Below are positions 1-12,600 of a DNA stretch of 64,000 nucleotides, in pieces. This DNA is from Plazaster borealis (taxonomy: Eukaryota; Echinodermata; Asteroidea; Forcipulatida; Labidiasteridae). Numbering within the stretch: position 1 is the stretch's first letter; the number at the start of each line of letters is the position of its first letter. The notes beneath the pieces are model-generated. The model did not search any database. It worked only from the letters and a program-made list of their open reading frames with translations, and was not told the DNA's origin. Made by a program: the position numbers and the translations under genes. The stretch is from the NCBI GenBank assembly GCA_021014325.1, contig CM037457.1, forward strand, positions 5,314,721 to 5,378,720, read 5' to 3'.

Positions 1-502
1 GGGGTTGGGGGACATTAAAAACAAATAGTAGAAAACCTCGTTGCAAGGAGTAAACTAAACTGTTCACACACTGTCCTCAATAACCAACATGTATGTTTAG
101 GATGTGCCTGAATCAACTGTAATGGCCTCACAGTAACGGGGCTGAAGTACTTCATGCTTCGCTGTTGATGCTGCTTTAACCAGTGGTAGCTAAAGACGAT
201 CCATTCTGTCAATTAAACATGGGACAGATGCTCTCTCGCACAATTCATTGCGGGGCAAAAAGGAAACTCTTACTTTTAACATTTTTAAATTTGCTTCGGG
301 AGTTTTCAATGTATACATTTTGATAATGTCATTTTGCCAAACAAATCAAAGGGAGAAAAACTTCTTCTTATTTTCTCTCTGTGGAAATTTGTTTGCTCTA
401 TTAAATTCTGTCCATGAGCATGCATTGTTCTTATTTATTGATATTGTTATTTTCGTTGATATGATTTTAACAAAATTGTCTTTTCCATTTTTTTTTCCGT
501 AG
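1..502. other. intron 3' end, nothing specific
   Basis: End of the intron preceding the first exon in the window. AT-rich with a long T tract just before the acceptor at 501-502. I see no repeat of the families named elsewhere and no coding signal. Confidence 0.6.
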
Positions 503-601
503 AACTCATGGACAGCGTTGATTGTGGCATCTCGGGGAGGTTTCACCGAGGTTGTGGAGATGATTCTACAGGAAGAACCAAATGTCAATGCTGTCGATAA
601 G
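503..601 (+). CDS. KIDINS220: KIDINS220 exon: ankyrin repeat (residues 1-33)
   Basis: 99 nt, phase 0 on both sides, one complete 33-residue ankyrin unit starting [20 protein letters not shown] and ending NVNAVDK. It follows a T-rich tract and CCGTAG, and is followed by GTTAGT. It corresponds to about the seventh repeat of the vertebrate protein (human has NSMTALIVAVKGG here), so several repeats and the start codon are upstream of the window. Confidence 0.93.
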
Positions 602-3600
602 GTTAGTCATGCATTGTTGTGCTCCCATCAGAGCCGAGCCGAATCAAAAATTAAAACAGTCTTAAGAGTTTGAAATTTGAGCCTTGGATGACAATTTATA
701 CCTCACAATTGTGTTGAGGGTATTCAATTATGTAGTAATTTTGACGGGCTGAGACAGGTGAGAGAGCGGTGCCGTCAAATTCAGGCCGCCAGTTGCTATT
801 GTTGAAAGTCTTTTTATCTGAAGGTGTTTGAGAAGGGGCTTGGGGGTCAAGCACTGCACTAGAGATTCTTCAATATTTCTGTGGAATTCAGATCGAATAT
901 GCACACGTGTCTGGGCTCTCATGTTATGGATTTCTTTTGCAGACGAGTCAAGTAGCTTTTTCTTTCGACACTTTTCGACGGTAACGTTGACTTCTATATG
1001 TATAGTGGATAGGTGAGGACTTGTGCAGTGTATTTGAAGCGTTGCTGTTATGGATTGAAACATGGTGAATCTATGGTGGGTTGACTGTACATATCTGAAC
1101 GATTATCCTGACTGAGTTGAGTGAACTCATGTACTGCTGATGATGGTTTCTAAAAGCCTCTGTGCTTCATTATCATCTTTGGTTACCCCGAGGGTCTGAT
1201 GCTTCAAGGTAGCTACAAATATCAGCCCAGGACTCTCTACGGGCTCTATGACAACAGCTTTCCTCTGCTCTCTAAAAGTCGTTATGAATGTTGGTACATC
1301 ACCGGGGTTGACCCCAGGGTTGTGGTACATGGGTTTTTCGCAAACTTCATCATAGAATACCCTCATAATCGTCTTTGTTTTTGCAGACCTTCAAACATAA
1401 GCGTGTTCTTTTTTACGATTTTCACACAGAGTACGCTTTTATTCTTCATTCTTTTCGATTTTAGACAATTCAGGGACTGGCAACCAGTCTATTAACCACT
1501 TCACGTTGGTTGAAGTCTGTAGACGCAAACAGATTTTGGACAGACTTACGGTGGAAGTTTTTAAAGCCCAGAACAACTTCGGATTTTCCTGCACTTTTTG
1601 CTGACATGCGGTCGGCTGACGTTTTTTGTCCACTCGGACTGCTGCAGGGTGTCAGAGTATTGTCACCACTGGACACCCTCTAGATCTTCGTCATTGTTTT
1701 ATGTCTTTGCAGATTGTGACCTGATGCAGCGCAGTATTTTTGAAGGAATTTACTCGTCGGGAGAGACTCGTCGGGAGAGAGTGTATGCCATCAAAATGGA
1801 AACGCAAAATTGCTGAGCTTGATCATCATCTCTGTCTGCTGCACACTGCTGTGCATCCCCCCCTTTATGTTATGTCAGCAATTTTTTTTTTCTTTGAATT
1901 GACCAATGGGAAAGTTGAATTTTACCATACAGCCCAAACAGCTGTGCTCATAAACTTGCCTTACAGCAGACTTGCATAGATATTATTTGTTTGGTTTGGG
2001 TTTTTGTTTACCCATTAGGGTTTGAACTGCCTCAAGCCACCGTGCAAGCTCGGTGGTCTAGTGGTAAGACATCCGCTCTAGAATGTCAAAGGTCATGGGT
2101 TCGAATCCCACCCAAGTAAAATGCCTGTGCATTTTTTTTTCTTAGGACTCGGGGGGGGGGGGGGGGGGAGTACCGAGTGTACAGTGCTTAACATACATCA
2201 GTTTATGAGTAAAAACACAAATAATATTCTTCATCCCCGATGGAAATGTACAGTTATTGTTGCATTCTCCACGGGCCAATTTCCATGGCTTGCTAAATAA
2301 TTTCTTAACCTGGGCACTCAGGTTGGCTCAGTGGTTTCTTCCATGCCTTTCATCTCTATTTTCTTTCTTTCTTTTTTTCAGGAGGGGATGACTAGTATCT
2401 GCTGTGCTGCAAAAGAAGGCAACACTGAAGTTGTGAAATTACTCCTGGGGCATTCAGCCTACATGAACATTCAGGACAAGGTAATTCGTTGTTAGGTATT
2501 TGTCGACGACTATTGCACATGAGTCAGAATGTTCAGAATAAACCAACGGCTTTTTTCAGATGCAAAAAATAGTTAATGGCCTGACGTTTGGATCCTAGCA
2601 GAGTCTTTCTCGAAGGCTAAATGACAACACAACACACATAAACAGGTATATAAGTGTAACAGAAACAGTTCAGTGGAAATACATGAATAGAGAGAGAGGC
2701 AGAAATCACACAGAAAAAGCAAGGGGTAAACCATGAATAAGGAGACAAAGGGGGGTTGGAGGGAAGGGGCTGGTTTGACCACAAGTAGTTGGAAACACAA
2801 AGGACAAAATCAAAGGTGGGAAGAGGGAGAAAAAGTAATTAATTGGTGAATGAGGCACACTAAAAAGGAGGATATCTGTGGGGAAAAGGAGAAGGCAAAG
2901 ACAAAAGGTTATTAGTCATTTCCTTCTTGGATGTTCAGGCCATGGGGTTGAATGGTCTGGAGGTGCCTTATCCACAGTTTCTCCCTACTCAAAGATAACG
3001 CGTCTACAGTTTGTACGCTGTGTACTAGTGATACATAACTATACTAGTCCACCATGCTCAGTCTTGAATCCTACAAGGTTATTATTTCTTTAATGTTTTC
3101 ATTTCATCTACTTTCCTTTTTCCTTATATTTGAAAAAGTTTGATAGCAGCTGTAAATAATTTTCTACTTTGAGAAGGGGGGGGGGGGGGGGTGGTCACAC
3201 ACTCTATCATAAATTGTCATGCCCCACTAAGAATGTTGAGTCAACATGCTGTTCTAATAATTTCCCTGGAGGGTTAGGCAATCACAGGACTGTGCCGCTT
3301 TTGCTTTTTATTGCGGGAATGAAAACTCTGGCCATCTCAACTGAAAGGGAACATGAATTCCACTCGGAAATCCACCCATGCGTAACCATAGACATGGTGA
3401 TGTTAAAGATATAATGGTAGTGGTGGTTTTCATGAGCAAGAATTTCTGCTTAATGTCTAATCTGTCACTGCTTAGCGAGGCAAGAGATGTAAATGCTGCA
3501 TGATTTTTTTGTTTGATAATTGTAACTCAATTTTGGGTAGGACGAAGAATAATTGACTAGTATACAAATATTGACTGCTTTGAGTGCTATGGTTAAAACT

Positions 3601-6600
3601 ACGACTGAGACCGAAGTGATCCTGGGTGCGTTCTATTTTCCCGGGGCGCAGTCGAGGGAAAATGGACCGCTCCGGGGATCACTGAGGGTGTAGTAGTTTT
3701 AACCATAGCACGAGTAAAAGCAGTCAATATTTGTTTTATAACACCCCATACATATATTGTGCCTAGACGTCTAGGTACCAAGAAGCTGCTGTTGCTATGG
3801 GTATAGTACATTGGTTGCTATGGGATAGTACATTGGTTGCTACGGGTATAGTACATTGTTTGCTGTGTGTATGTCGCATTCTCGTGGTTTCTAGTAAAAA
3901 TAAGACATATCAATTATCATGTGACACGCTCCAAACCAATCAAAAGGCAGAATCTTTTTAAGGGGTGTTATAAAATGTGATGTGAACCTGCGACCTGAGC
4001 TATCTGGCCCTAATGTTGGCGGTCTCCCTCTTTTGTCAATATCTTTGTCGCTTTACTTTGTGGTCTATTACTTGATAATTGGAACTTGAGAACTGTTTTT
4101 GTGGTATTAACTGTTGTCTTTGGACACATGCTGGGACCCATTGGTGACCAGGGCCCAATTTCATAGAGCTGCTTAAGCGAAAAATATTACTTGCAAATTT
4201 TCTGGTAAGCAGAAAGGAGCAGGATACCAGTCACAAATTATACATATGACATGGTAGTTTGGCTGGTAACCTTATTGTGGTAAGCACAATTTTGTTGTGC
4301 TTAGCTATTTTTTGTGCTGAAGCAGCTCTATGAATTGGGCCCAGTGCTTGCCACTGATTCAAAGTCCACCTCGTTGAAATAAGAAATACATGAAGTGAGC
4401 ACCATAATGTACAATTGTTTGTTTTGTTTGGGATTGGTTTTCTTTAAACACTGCTTGCTCAAAAGTATTATTGGGTCAGATAGAGGAAATATTTGGGGGA
4501 ATTGTGCCTTTGATGATACAAGCGTGAAATTTGGCACCCAGTCAGAGTATGGCATGAGAAAGTTATTTGGCTATTGGGCCATCGAAGATTTGAATATTGG
4601 TAGAGTAAAAAACAATTTTCAAAATGGCTGCCATTGCTTGTTATACTACATATTTCAAAGGCTAACTTTGTGCCAAATTCCATGCTTGTATCATCAAAGG
4701 CATAATCCTACATACGCACATTTCTGTCAAACATTCGCAGGTTATCTTTATAATATTTTTCTGTAAAACTGTAGGTTGGATAATATTGTTCTTCAAAAAA
4801 CTGCAATTTTTTTTTTAATGGCCTCATATTTTGACCCAGAGTCTTTGACAAAAGCTAAAATCCTTCTTGGGTCAAAATGTGAGGGCCATTCACCATGTTT
4901 GCATTTATACCTCAGGTCATTTTGTCTGGTAAGCAGTTTGCAACAGCAAATTTTCTGGCTTCCCTTCGTAAAATAGATGTACCAGTACTACTTTGTCTCT
5001 TACTGAAAGAAATCACGTTATTTTATGATTAAGCCTTTTGAGTGTTGCTCAAACAAGCTTAAGTTTTTTTGCATTCGAAAAAATTAAGAAACAGGAGGAA
5101 ATAGGTATTCTACACTTCCTCCATAAACTTTAATCATGTAGACACAAAAAAGGTCATCCAAGCCCAATTAACCCAAAACATTCACAGGCTTTCCGTCTTA
5201 AGTCCAAAACCAAACACACTTCCATAAATTGTTTTCACCCACTGTCGACTTTGAGTCAACACACTGGTCCCCCACCGGTTGGTAATCAATAGTCAGGGTA
5301 ATTTCCCTAGTGTATGGATGTAGTCAGGATGTTGTTTTTTCTCTTTTGCTCTTTTTTTTTTTTTTTTTTTTTTAGCGTTGAGAATGTTGTTGCTGGTGAA
5401 ATAAGAAGAAGAAAAAAATACGTCTGGTTCAATTGCAGGGGATTTTTTAGGGTATTAAAGTTTGGATGGCCATGGGGAAGTAATGTCTGTGTGTTCACGA
5501 AGCAGGGACGTTGATGTTGGGTGTTTGTGTTTGAAACACCATTGGGATATCCTTAAGAGAATAGACAAATTTGTTTAAGCTGTGGGTGGCTTGGACTCGA
5601 TTTAAAGGGTCTGTATACATTTGGTAATGACTCTGAAAATTAATGGCAATAAAAAACTTACTTGGTAAGAAGTACAGCAGCTTTGGATAGTCACGTGCAT
5701 TGTGAGGAACTTTTCATTTCGAAGTACTGCGGTTATGGGAAAAGATATCCCCCAAAATTTGAATCTGAGAAGCTTTACTGTGTCAGTAACGTTTCTCAGA
5801 TTGTGTATTCCAATTGCAGATTATTTTTCCTGTGTGGACATAACCGCTCCAGATTTTCCGCAATATCTCAAAAACGCTACCACCTTTTGAAATGAATTGT
5901 TTTTACATGTTAGTTTTATGGTATATATCTACAACTACATGTATATAGGATTGAAACAAACAGTGGGTTCTAATGACCAAACGTATACAATCCCTTCAAA
6001 ACAAAACACTAAGATTCATTTTAATTTTAGTTGGCATTAGAGAGGACATGGATACGTATACAGATACAAATACGATAACCGTATCCGTTCACGTTGGATG
6101 CGTGTCAGATTTTGTTTCGCAATCATAGAGTTGTGTGTCAGGCCTAGGCCAAATTATACAAACGCGTTTGCATGGGTTTTGCGAACGAAACAAATCCAAA
6201 AACGTTTGTATATGTTCTTGTTACATTGGAGAATTTGATTGAATAGTAATTTTGATAAACTGTTCGTTTTCGGACACACACAGTACAACGCGTGTAAAGA
6301 AAGTTTCCAGCAAGCATGGCAAAATAGAGACCCTGTTTACACTGCAATTTCAAATTTTTGCTTACAAATGACTAACACATTTCTATGTATATCATGAATG
6401 ACACCATTAAAAGCAATACCGGGGGAAATGTTTTTAGTCTACGGTAAAAATACAACTAAAATCAGCAAAACGGTATCCATTTTTTAACGTACGTGTATGA
6501 ACTCCTGTATCCGTTGTCAACATGTATGCAAAACACGGAAGTTGTGGTTACGCGTTAGTGAACACACAAAGTGTTGACGTATCCGTATTCGTATATGTAT

Positions 6601-9600
6601 CCGTAGCCTTGCGAAACCTCTCTAATATCGCCATAGCCATTTGTATTGTGACATCCTACTTTGCTTAGCAATTAAGATTACACATCTTAAAAATCTATCT
6701 TGGCTCTTTGTGAAATCGAGCCCTGGTTTGCCACAGTGAGCCTGAGGTGGCCAAACGGGCGATTCCGTGGTTACTCATTAATCGCATAGTTTCGACTGCG
6801 GGAATAGATACAAAATCTAGTCTTTTTATGACTTGGATCTGTTTTGTGTGTTATAATAAGCAAATCAAATATCAAACATTTTGAGATGCGGTGTTTGCCA
6901 CTTCCAAAGATTCCTTGGGAACAAAATTAATTTTCCAATGTACCAATTTTCTTTTGGTACAACCAACATAGCTGACAGAATATTGCTTTCGATATTACTA
7001 GGTTTCCATTACAATTGTCCCTTCCAATTTGATAGCCCACGTACCAATTAAATTCCAAACCCTATAAGTCTGTCTGGGAGAGACCCCGATACAATTAAAA
7101 GACTCTTCATTTAGTCGTCATTAATTTGTGGTGGCTTCAGATTCGCCACGGCCAGAGAGCCCAGCAGAACGTGTGATTGAATTCATCCATAAAAAAAGAC
7201 TCACTCGAGAATTTTACAAGCAAGACAGATTGCAATAATGTGATTAAAAAAAGCATTCGGCAATCACAGACGGAACGCATCTTTCTACATGTATATAAGT
7301 AAACAGCTCCCCGCTCTCTTGGCATGACTACGTACATAGAGACTGCCGAGTGCAGGCTGGCGCTCTGGAGTCCCACCGCTCGGCTCTGACCTGTACTTTT
7401 TATGGTCTCTTTTTCCACCAAGGAATTTTCTGTGCTCCCTTTTTTATTCAGTTATTTCTAATTCCGATCCTACAGACTGAAGACACTGTTCTAATCCATG
7501 CGGTAAAAGGTGGACACACCGAAATTGTTAAAGCTCTGCTGGACAAATACGCAGATGTCAACATTCAAGGACATGTAAGTATATTTGTTGTCCAAAAATT
7601 TGTCATTTTCCCTCTCTTCACTTTCCATCCGCTCTTCTTATTTGCTTTTGTATTCTGTTGGCACGTTAGGAATCTGATAGGAAATCTTGGCCCAATTTCA
7701 TGGCTCTGCCTACCGCAAAAATTTACGCTTAGAATTACGCGCTTTACAGGGCACTGTCAGCGCAGAATTCCACAGTAAGCAGAGCCGTGAAATTGGATTG
7801 GGCGGCCCAGTCTCATGAGACCTGTAGTAGGAAATATTGCTTAACAATTTTCTGCTAAGCAGAATAGAGCAGGATACCAGTCACAAATTGTACTTGTGAC
7901 ATGGTAGTTTGGCTGATAACCTCATTCTGGTAAGCATAATTTTGTTGTGCTTAGCTACTTTTTGTGCTTAGAGGCAAAGTATACCTTTGGTTTTTGGAAC
8001 CGTTCAGTTGTTTTAAGCCTATATAAATGTAAATAATATACAATAAAACTAACCTGAGAAAATTTCATTTCAAAAGGTGGTAGTGTTTTTGAGATATTAC
8101 AGAAAATCTGGTAATGTCCACGCTGGAAGAATAATCTGTAATTGGAATACACAATCTGAGAAACGTTTTCCTGCAGAAACATTTCTCAGATTGAAATTGT
8201 TTTGAATCCCTTTCTCTAAAACCACATTCTTTTGAAGGGAATTTGTTTCTCAAAATGTTCTACATTATTAACAGCTGTAGTACTTCTTAAAAAGTTTTTA
8301 TGGTCATTAATGTTTGGAGTAATTACCAAAGGTATACCGTCCCTTTAAGCAGCTCTATGAAATTTGGCCCTGTACACTACTTCCTTCATTCAGTCTTTCT
8401 TTAGAATATTGAGCTATAATCGCCGATTAAATAATTACAAACATTGTTCGTGCCTAATTTCACAAAGTGATGAGATCGGCCATGAGATGAGCAAACAGAT
8501 AAAGTGATCCCCGTTGCTAAGGGAAAATGTGATGTCACAATTCAAATCACCATGGGGATAGTCACACAAAAAATCATGTGCATTTAAGGTCCTGCATTTT
8601 AAACACAAAGTTGAAAGTATAAGCTCAACTGATGATTTTTTTTTGTTTCAAACATGGCGTCATAAAACATTTAATTCACTAAGGTTGTTTTGAAAACTCA
8701 AAAGAGATTCAGTTCATCAAAGAGAATTCTTATCAAACTTTAAACCTGTACCAATTTTTCGAAGAAAGATTTTCGTCTGTAAAACTGGGAGAAGATTGTC
8801 CCTTTGACACTCAATTTCTAAATTCATGTTGCCAATTTGTAATGAACACTTTAAATGTGCACTAAATCCCTTACAACACATTCAACCCTTAGTCAGTGTT
8901 GAAAATGTGACCACCTTATTTCATGAAATGTTTGCAGGTTTGTTCAAGTTTATTAAAAACTAGTAGAAGGGAATTTGAGTTTTAAAATGAATTAACACCC
9001 TCCAGGGCCCAATTTCATAAAGCTGCTTAAGCAGAAAATATTGCTTAACAATTTTCTGCTAAGCAGAAATTAGCAGGATACCAGTCACAAATTGTACACG
9101 TGACATGGTAGTTCGGCTGGTAACCTTATTCAGGTAAGCAACATTTTGTTGCGCTTAGCTACTTTTTCTGTTTAAGCAGCTCTATTAAATTGGTCCCAGG
9201 TTCTATAAATTTAAGCATTTATGGCGCACCCTGGCCGACTGTCAGACGCACTAGGCACAAACTCCATTGTTTCTGATCAGCAGAGTGTGGGTTCAAGTCC
9301 CAGTCTTGACACTTGTGTCCTTAAGCAAGACACTTAACCATTATTGCTTCATCCTTCGGATGGGACGTAAAGCCGTAGGTCCTGTGTGTTGTGTAATGCA
9401 CGTAAAAGAACCCAGTTACACTTATTGCTAAGAGAAGGGGTTTGCCCCGTTGTTTCTGGCAGTGGCTGCCGAGTGCACTGCAGCACCTTGTAAACCCTTA
9501 TAAGGTGCTACATAAATCGGTCTCATAATTCATAAAAACTTCCAAACCTGTCTTAAAGGAACGTTACAGAACTGGTAATTAAAATTTTCTTTAAGATCAC

Positions 9601-12600
9601 AGATTTACACAGATTTTCTGTCTGAAATGCCATATTTGATGAGAAATAAATAAAACTAATTTCCGATTGGAGTTTATCGCTCATGAGCATTTTATTCATG
9701 CATTGTATAACACATGCAAATGTGTAATCGGTTTTTCACTATTTTCTCGTGACCCAGATGGCCTTTCGATCTCAAACTTCTACAGGTTCATCAGTTTATG
9801 TATATGGTGGATTATATAAAGTGCTTACACTGCCAGTTAGCAAAAACCAATTCTGTAATGTTCCTTTAAATCAAATGCAAGTAATGGTTTTCATTTGAAC
9901 ATGATTGGAACTGGTTTCTTATCACCGGCATGCTCCGTGGTCTAGTGGTGAGACATCCGGGCCCAATTTCATGGCTCTGCTTGATTCATGCGCTTTATAG
10001 CGCAGAATTCTGTGGTAAGCAGAGCCATGACATTGGGCCCTGCTGTAGAATGGTCATGGGTTCGAATCCTCGCTTTGGGTTTTTTCGCCAGGAGTCAGGG
10101 AAAGGACTAAGTATGCAGTGTTTATCACACATCGATGTTGGGTTAAAAAACAATATAATATAATTATCCCTGACAAAATTATTACATCTATTAAAAATGT
10201 GAATTGTTGTTTCGGAGTCCAGGCGCTGATTTCACAAAGCACTAAGATTCATGAGTTGTCAGTATTGCCATAGTGATTTGTATTGTGACATCACCTTTGT
10301 TTACCATTTAAGAGTAATTTGCAGTTAAGATCAATCTTAAACTCTTTGTGAAATCAAGCACAGGCAATTTATTGATGCTTAGTGTTGTACGTGCAGTCTG
10401 GTCAGACCATGTGTGACTGGGCAATTTGATAACACTTTATGGCATGGTCCAAAACATCCCCTTATGTTTTTATGACACTGAGACTGAGTAAGTATTTGAA
10501 CATTAAAGTGCTCAGCGTTAGTTCCCTCGATTTTTTTCAAGCGTTGTACGTGTGTAATCATGGTTTCCAGAAGCGTATGAATACAATTGCGACTTGCACA
10601 GTCTATTTACACAACATTCTTGAAATTTAGACTGGAAAAATGAGTGTGTGCTCTTCTGAAAATTGATTCCAATCTTATCAATAAATTGATTACCATCCTT
10701 TTAGGTGTATTGATAAGGGGAGCTTATCCAAAAGAGGTATTGATTTGCAAACATGGGTTTGTTTTTCCAAGTACTATGTTCATATTCTAGTAGTAGTTTG
10801 CACACTCTTTTAATCTATGAGAGTTCCTCCATTCAGCGTAATTATATCCCCAAAAGAGGCAAGAGGTAAACCGTAGTCTGGTCCTGTTTTACGGAATGAG
10901 ATTTAGATTTACAATTGTGGTTGTGTATATAGGGAATCTAACAAGGCGCATTAGACCGTGCAAGTCTTGCACGTATTCAAACGTTTTTTTGAACACTTTG
11001 GTCCTACATACATTTGCTTTAACATCTGAAGGAAAGGAACTTACGCACTTTAACGAGTCACAATATTCAAATAAGTGCAAGTCTTACACAGTCTACAGAG
11101 GTCCAATACACCAGTTTAACATTTCTTTTAACATCTGAAGGAAAGGAACTTACGCACTTTAACGAGTCACAATATTCAAATAAGTGCAAGTCTTACACAG
11201 TCTACAGAGGTCCAATACACCAGTTTAACATTTCTTTTAACATCTGAAGGAAAGGAACTTACGCACTTTAACGAGTCACAATATTCAAATAAGTGCAAGT
11301 CTTACACAGTCTACAGAGGTCCAATACACCAGTTTAACATTTCTTATCCGGCAACCCCCCCCCCCCCCCCATTTACCTATCCCTTACAAAGTCACTACTT
11401 TTGGCTTTACCATGCATCCCTGAAAACAGGATTACGATCTACAGGCATATTTACTCTGGTGGGATTCAAACCCAGGACCTTTGCCCATCCTATATCAGAT
11501 GCCTTACCACCAGACCACTGTGCCCCGCCCGGCAGCCAGAGGCAGCCAGAGGCAGTTTGAATCCTATATTGTAGCAGCGAGTACCGCAACGAATTAATAG
11601 ATGTTAAATTTGCATCAGGGATAAAGAATATTATTTGTGTTTTTATCAATTTACCGATGTATGTTAAGCACTATCGAAATTCTCATCTTCCCCGCCCCCT
11701 CTAGCCATAGGGTGAAAATCCTTTCGGCGTCACCACAATTTCCATTCCTTCCTCTTGTCTGTTCGGAACATTATTCAGTCACTACATACATGTATGTTGT
11801 GTAATAATGAAAGCTATACGACTGTGATTATAGTGATTTAGACACCAGCCTACCCAATGTGAAGTGGAATAAGGGTATATTTTGTCAACTGCAAATAAGA
11901 TTGAAATCGAGTGGGCTTATGAACAGTATCAGTTTACAGAAAGCCCCGGTGTGACTCAGTTCCAGTTTTATTGCCATGTTTGTCCTTTCTAATCCTACCA
12001 GTAAAACATTGCGCTTTGTCTGGGTTTAAAAAACAATTTTGTTATTTCGTGGGAAGGGAGACGGGTGGCGCGGTGGAAAGTACAGGGTACCCTTTGGTTG
12101 TTTGGAGGGAGGGGGAAGGGGGGGTGGATGCACTTTGGAGTTTTTCGCTGTCTTTGCGGGGGAATTGCACAGGTGGAAAATTGAATTCGTTCCAGACAGC
12201 CCTTGGGGTGCAGAGTTGTGAGTCAATGGTTATAAACAGTGGGTTCACCTGTTGACTGCAGGGGGTTTTGGGAGCCCGGCGCATGGAGCCATGATGAAAG
12301 AGCTCTAGGTCCAATCTCATGAAGCTACTAGAAGAGAAATGTGTTACGTGCAACAGAATTTGGCTTAGCAGCAACGGGTTACCGGGAGAATTTATGTTGA
12401 GTTCACATTGCTCCTTGTGTTTTTAATGGTTCCCTGTAAACTATTGAGGACTTTGTGGATTGGTTGTATATGACCGTCAGTTGTTTGCACATTCTGTTGT
12501 TTTTTATTTATTGATTAATTGTTGCTTATATTTATTTGATTGTATTAATTTATTCTGTCTTGGAGGATTGTACATGGCATGTAGGTAATTCCCTACCCTT

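Larger units (their letters stand above)
602..2381. other. intron: a GC-poor unique stretch, then two SINEs
   Basis: 602-2040 shows no recognisable element. From 2045 it holds a tRNA-derived SINE and, just before the acceptor, a fragment of another SINE. A run of 18 G is at 2151-2168. Confidence 0.6.

Noticed and set aside
4395..4766. 123-codon open frame
   Set aside because: Falls in an AT-rich inverted-repeat element, with no domain and an improbable composition.
7350..7778. 142-codon open frame as one exon
   Set aside because: Only 7476-7574 matches an ankyrin repeat; the extensions are intron read-through past good splice sites.
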